From Candidatus Kaiserbacteria bacterium (GTDB lineage Bacteria; Patescibacteriota; Minisyncoccia; Phycocordibacterales; UBA918), in contig QKBW01000026.1 of the NCBI GenBank assembly GCA_003245875.1, positions 1 to 16,143 of the forward strand: a DNA stretch of 16,143 nucleotides, read 5' to 3'. Position 1 is the stretch's first letter, and each line of letters begins with the position of its first letter. The translations under genes and the position numbers were made by a program. Of the stretch, positions 15,084 through 16,143 are shown one piece after another. The notes under the pieces were generated by a model. It ran no database searches and was not told the DNA's origin. It saw only the letters and a list, made by a program, of their open reading frames with translations.

Positions 15084-15626
15084 ATGCTTCTTTCCGCTTT
15101 TTTTACGGTGTATCGAAAACCGTGCTCGTGGTTCATCACGATCAGTACGGCGTGGATATTTTTAACCACTGTACTGTGGTATCAAAACTGGTCACTGATT
15201 GTTTACATCATGGGCGGGGCTTCCCAATGGTGGCTTAAAGTCAGTTTTTTGCTCAGTATGTATAGTTCACTACAAAGTAGCATTACCTTTACGAACATGC
15301 TGACTACGGTGAGTATTTCAGTCCTACTCGGGGTGCAACTTTCATTTGTGATTACATACATTCGTCGGGCACAAACCGGTTGGCAGGTATTACATAGGGC
15401 ACATGCTGCTAGTGTGGCCGGGATGGTTGCGGGTCTATTTGGGGTAGGTTGTGCAGCCTGTGGATCAGTCATTGTCTCAGGACTCCTATCATTTATTGGA
15501 GCTAATGGTTTATTGCTTTTACTTCCTTGGCACGGGCAAGAATTTGGTCTTTTAGGTATAGGATTACTGTTATGGTCTATCTATTTTGTGGCACGAAAAT
15601 TACAGTCCCCCCTAGTGTGCAAGTGA
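15084..15626 (+). CDS. Multi-pass membrane protein with VGCAACGS motif, function unknown
   Basis: I cannot name a family for this 180-residue protein. About four to five hydrophobic segments are seen, at about residues 18-36, 50-75, 74-92, 108-135 and 140-170. The fourth carries AGLFGVGCAACGSVIVSGLL, with Cys123 and Cys126 as a CxxC within the membrane segment. A PWHGQEFG loop follows it, and the C-terminus ends in a Cys (SPLVCK). A Cys pair in a Gly/Ala-rich helix could bind a metal or form a redox centre, but no catalytic motif confirms this. The cytosolic loop ITYIRRAQTGWQVLHRAHAAS is basic. It has its own -10 box right before the start. The gene is real by its topology and position. An earlier start is blocked by the hairpin and the lack of upstream start codons. 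Confidence 0.78.
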   Translation: MLLSAFFTVYRKPCSWFITISTAWIFLTTVLWYQNWSLIVYIMGGASQWWLKVSFLLSMYSSLQSSITFTNMLTTVSISVLLGVQLSFVITYIRRAQTGWQVLHRAHAASVAGMVAGLFGVGCAACGSVIVSGLLSFIGANGLLLLLPWHGQEFGLLGIGLLLWSIYFVARKLQSPLVCK

Positions 15627-15662
15627 GATATGCACTGTGTTTGCCTGGAAATGGGTCATTTT

Positions 15663-15671
15663 TGCTATGAT
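15663..15671 (+). promoter_or_regulatory. Extended -10 promoter TGCTATGAT for the gene at 15680
   Basis: TGC-TATGAT (15663-15671) is an extended -10 element. A weak -35, TTGCCT (15641-15646), lies 19 bases before the TATGAT. The ATG at 15680 is 8 bases after the box, so the transcript would be leaderless or nearly so. Confidence 0.5.
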
Positions 15672-15679
15672 AAAAACAT

Positions 15680-16105
15680 ATGGAAGCAACAGATTTGCGT
15701 ACACAAAGAGCACGTTGTGCATATGTGCAACAACGGTTTGTTGTACGACAAAATTTTTACAAACGTTGTATTCATGATATAGAAACCGATTTTCACAAAC
15801 AGTATGGTCCGTTTGAACGAGACTGGCGTGCCACACATGATGCCTGTTTAGTGTTTGTTGATCAGGTCGAAAAGTATTTAGTTTCTCGCGATGTCCAGTT
15901 GTTACAGTGTGACGTGTTCCTTAGCCGTAGTGAGCAAGAGTCTGATAGGGAAGCGTCAGCTCAAATACACGAAAAGATGCAGTTGCTCCTTGAAGATGTG
16001 AGTGTGCAGGATGTTGCGTGTTTGGCAGAGCATGACCAAAATGTGGAAAATGTTCGTTCTGTATTCTCCATGATCTCTTTGCAAGAATCGTATGAAGATT
16101 TATAA
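15680..16105 (+). CDS. Small soluble protein of unknown function
   Basis: I do not recognise this 141-residue protein. It appears mostly helical and strongly charged, with no signal peptide and no TM helix, so it is probably cytoplasmic. It has five spaced cysteines (13, 30, 56, 77, 114), several of them next to charged residues, and no CxxC pair. The N-terminal half is basic (RTQRARCAYVQQRFVVRQNFYKR read as one stretch in two parts). The C-terminal half is acidic, ending in SLQESYEDL. The central part (about 45-110) has heptad-like spacing that may form a coiled coil. It starts 53 bases after the membrane protein gene with its own extended -10 box, and ends 7 bases before the window's last hairpin. 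The promoter, terminator and complete frame support a real gene. No function can be assigned. Confidence 0.72.
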   Translation: MEATDLRTQRARCAYVQQRFVVRQNFYKRCIHDIETDFHKQYGPFERDWRATHDACLVFVDQVEKYLVSRDVQLLQCDVFLSRSEQESDREASAQIHEKMQLLLEDVSVQDVACLAEHDQNVENVRSVFSMISLQESYEDL

Positions 16106-16112
16106 GTAAAAA

Positions 16113-16143
16113 AGGGGAGGTGGTCCTTTGGCCCACCTCCCCT
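16113..16143 (+). terminator. Hairpin of a probable intrinsic terminator, cut by the window edge
   Basis: AGGGGAGGTGG (16113-16123) pairs with CCACCTCCCCT (16133-16143). The apical part is CC-TTT-GG with one T:C mismatch (16124/16132). An A-rich tract (16108-16113) precedes it. The expected T-tract would start after base 16143 and cannot be seen. Confidence 0.8.

Overview
The window most likely comes from a Candidate Phyla Radiation / Patescibacteria bacterium, probably of the Parcubacteria type. This is inferred from gene content and style: short gaps, one coding strand, SIMPL-domain protein, compact type IV pilus cassette, MacAB exporter and many orphan small membrane proteins. It is not based on a marker gene. 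TGA ends several genes (for example at 1243-1245 and 5916-5918), so the UGA-recoded groups Gracilibacteria/Absconditabacteria are unlikely. All genes lie on the + strand. No tRNA, rRNA, CRISPR array or insertion sequence was seen, and no gene-free stretch exceeds 300 bases.

Layout. (1) 2-1245: the 3' end of a metal-type (Zn/Mn) ABC transporter operon, with an ATPase cut by the window edge overlapping its membrane permease. (2) 1338-2081: a secreted or membrane-anchored SIMPL (DUF541) protein with its own promoter and a textbook terminator. (3) 2256-6321: a very large histidine kinase (1220 aa) followed by a stand-alone receiver protein. The kinase carries what looks like a complete DUF3068 (PorA-like) extracytoplasmic domain, a multi-helix membrane block, a CHASE domain, PAS, HisKA and HATPase. 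(4) 6330-10758: a type IV pilus / type II secretion-like cassette with the PilB ATPase, PilC platform protein and three minor pseudopilins, starting 8 bases after the receiver gene. (5) 10846-11256: a small four-helix membrane protein. (6) 11370-15034: a MacAB-type exporter with an adaptor, an ATPase and an FtsX/MacB permease. (7) 15084-16105: two unrecognised small genes, one a membrane protein with a CxxC in a conserved-looking glycine-rich motif, followed by a hairpin at the window edge.

How the genes may work together. The kinase and receiver directly precede pilB-pilC, which suggests that an envelope or extracellular signal is relayed to pilus assembly. The MacAB operon and SIMPL protein are further envelope functions. 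The most novel items are the DUF3068-CHASE-PAS kinase fusion and an extra beta-rich domain in the coiled-coil hairpin of the MacA-like adaptor. Starts are also unusual: no gene has a clear Shine-Dalgarno sequence, and several -10-like boxes lie only 7-9 bases before the start codon, which suggests leaderless transcripts.
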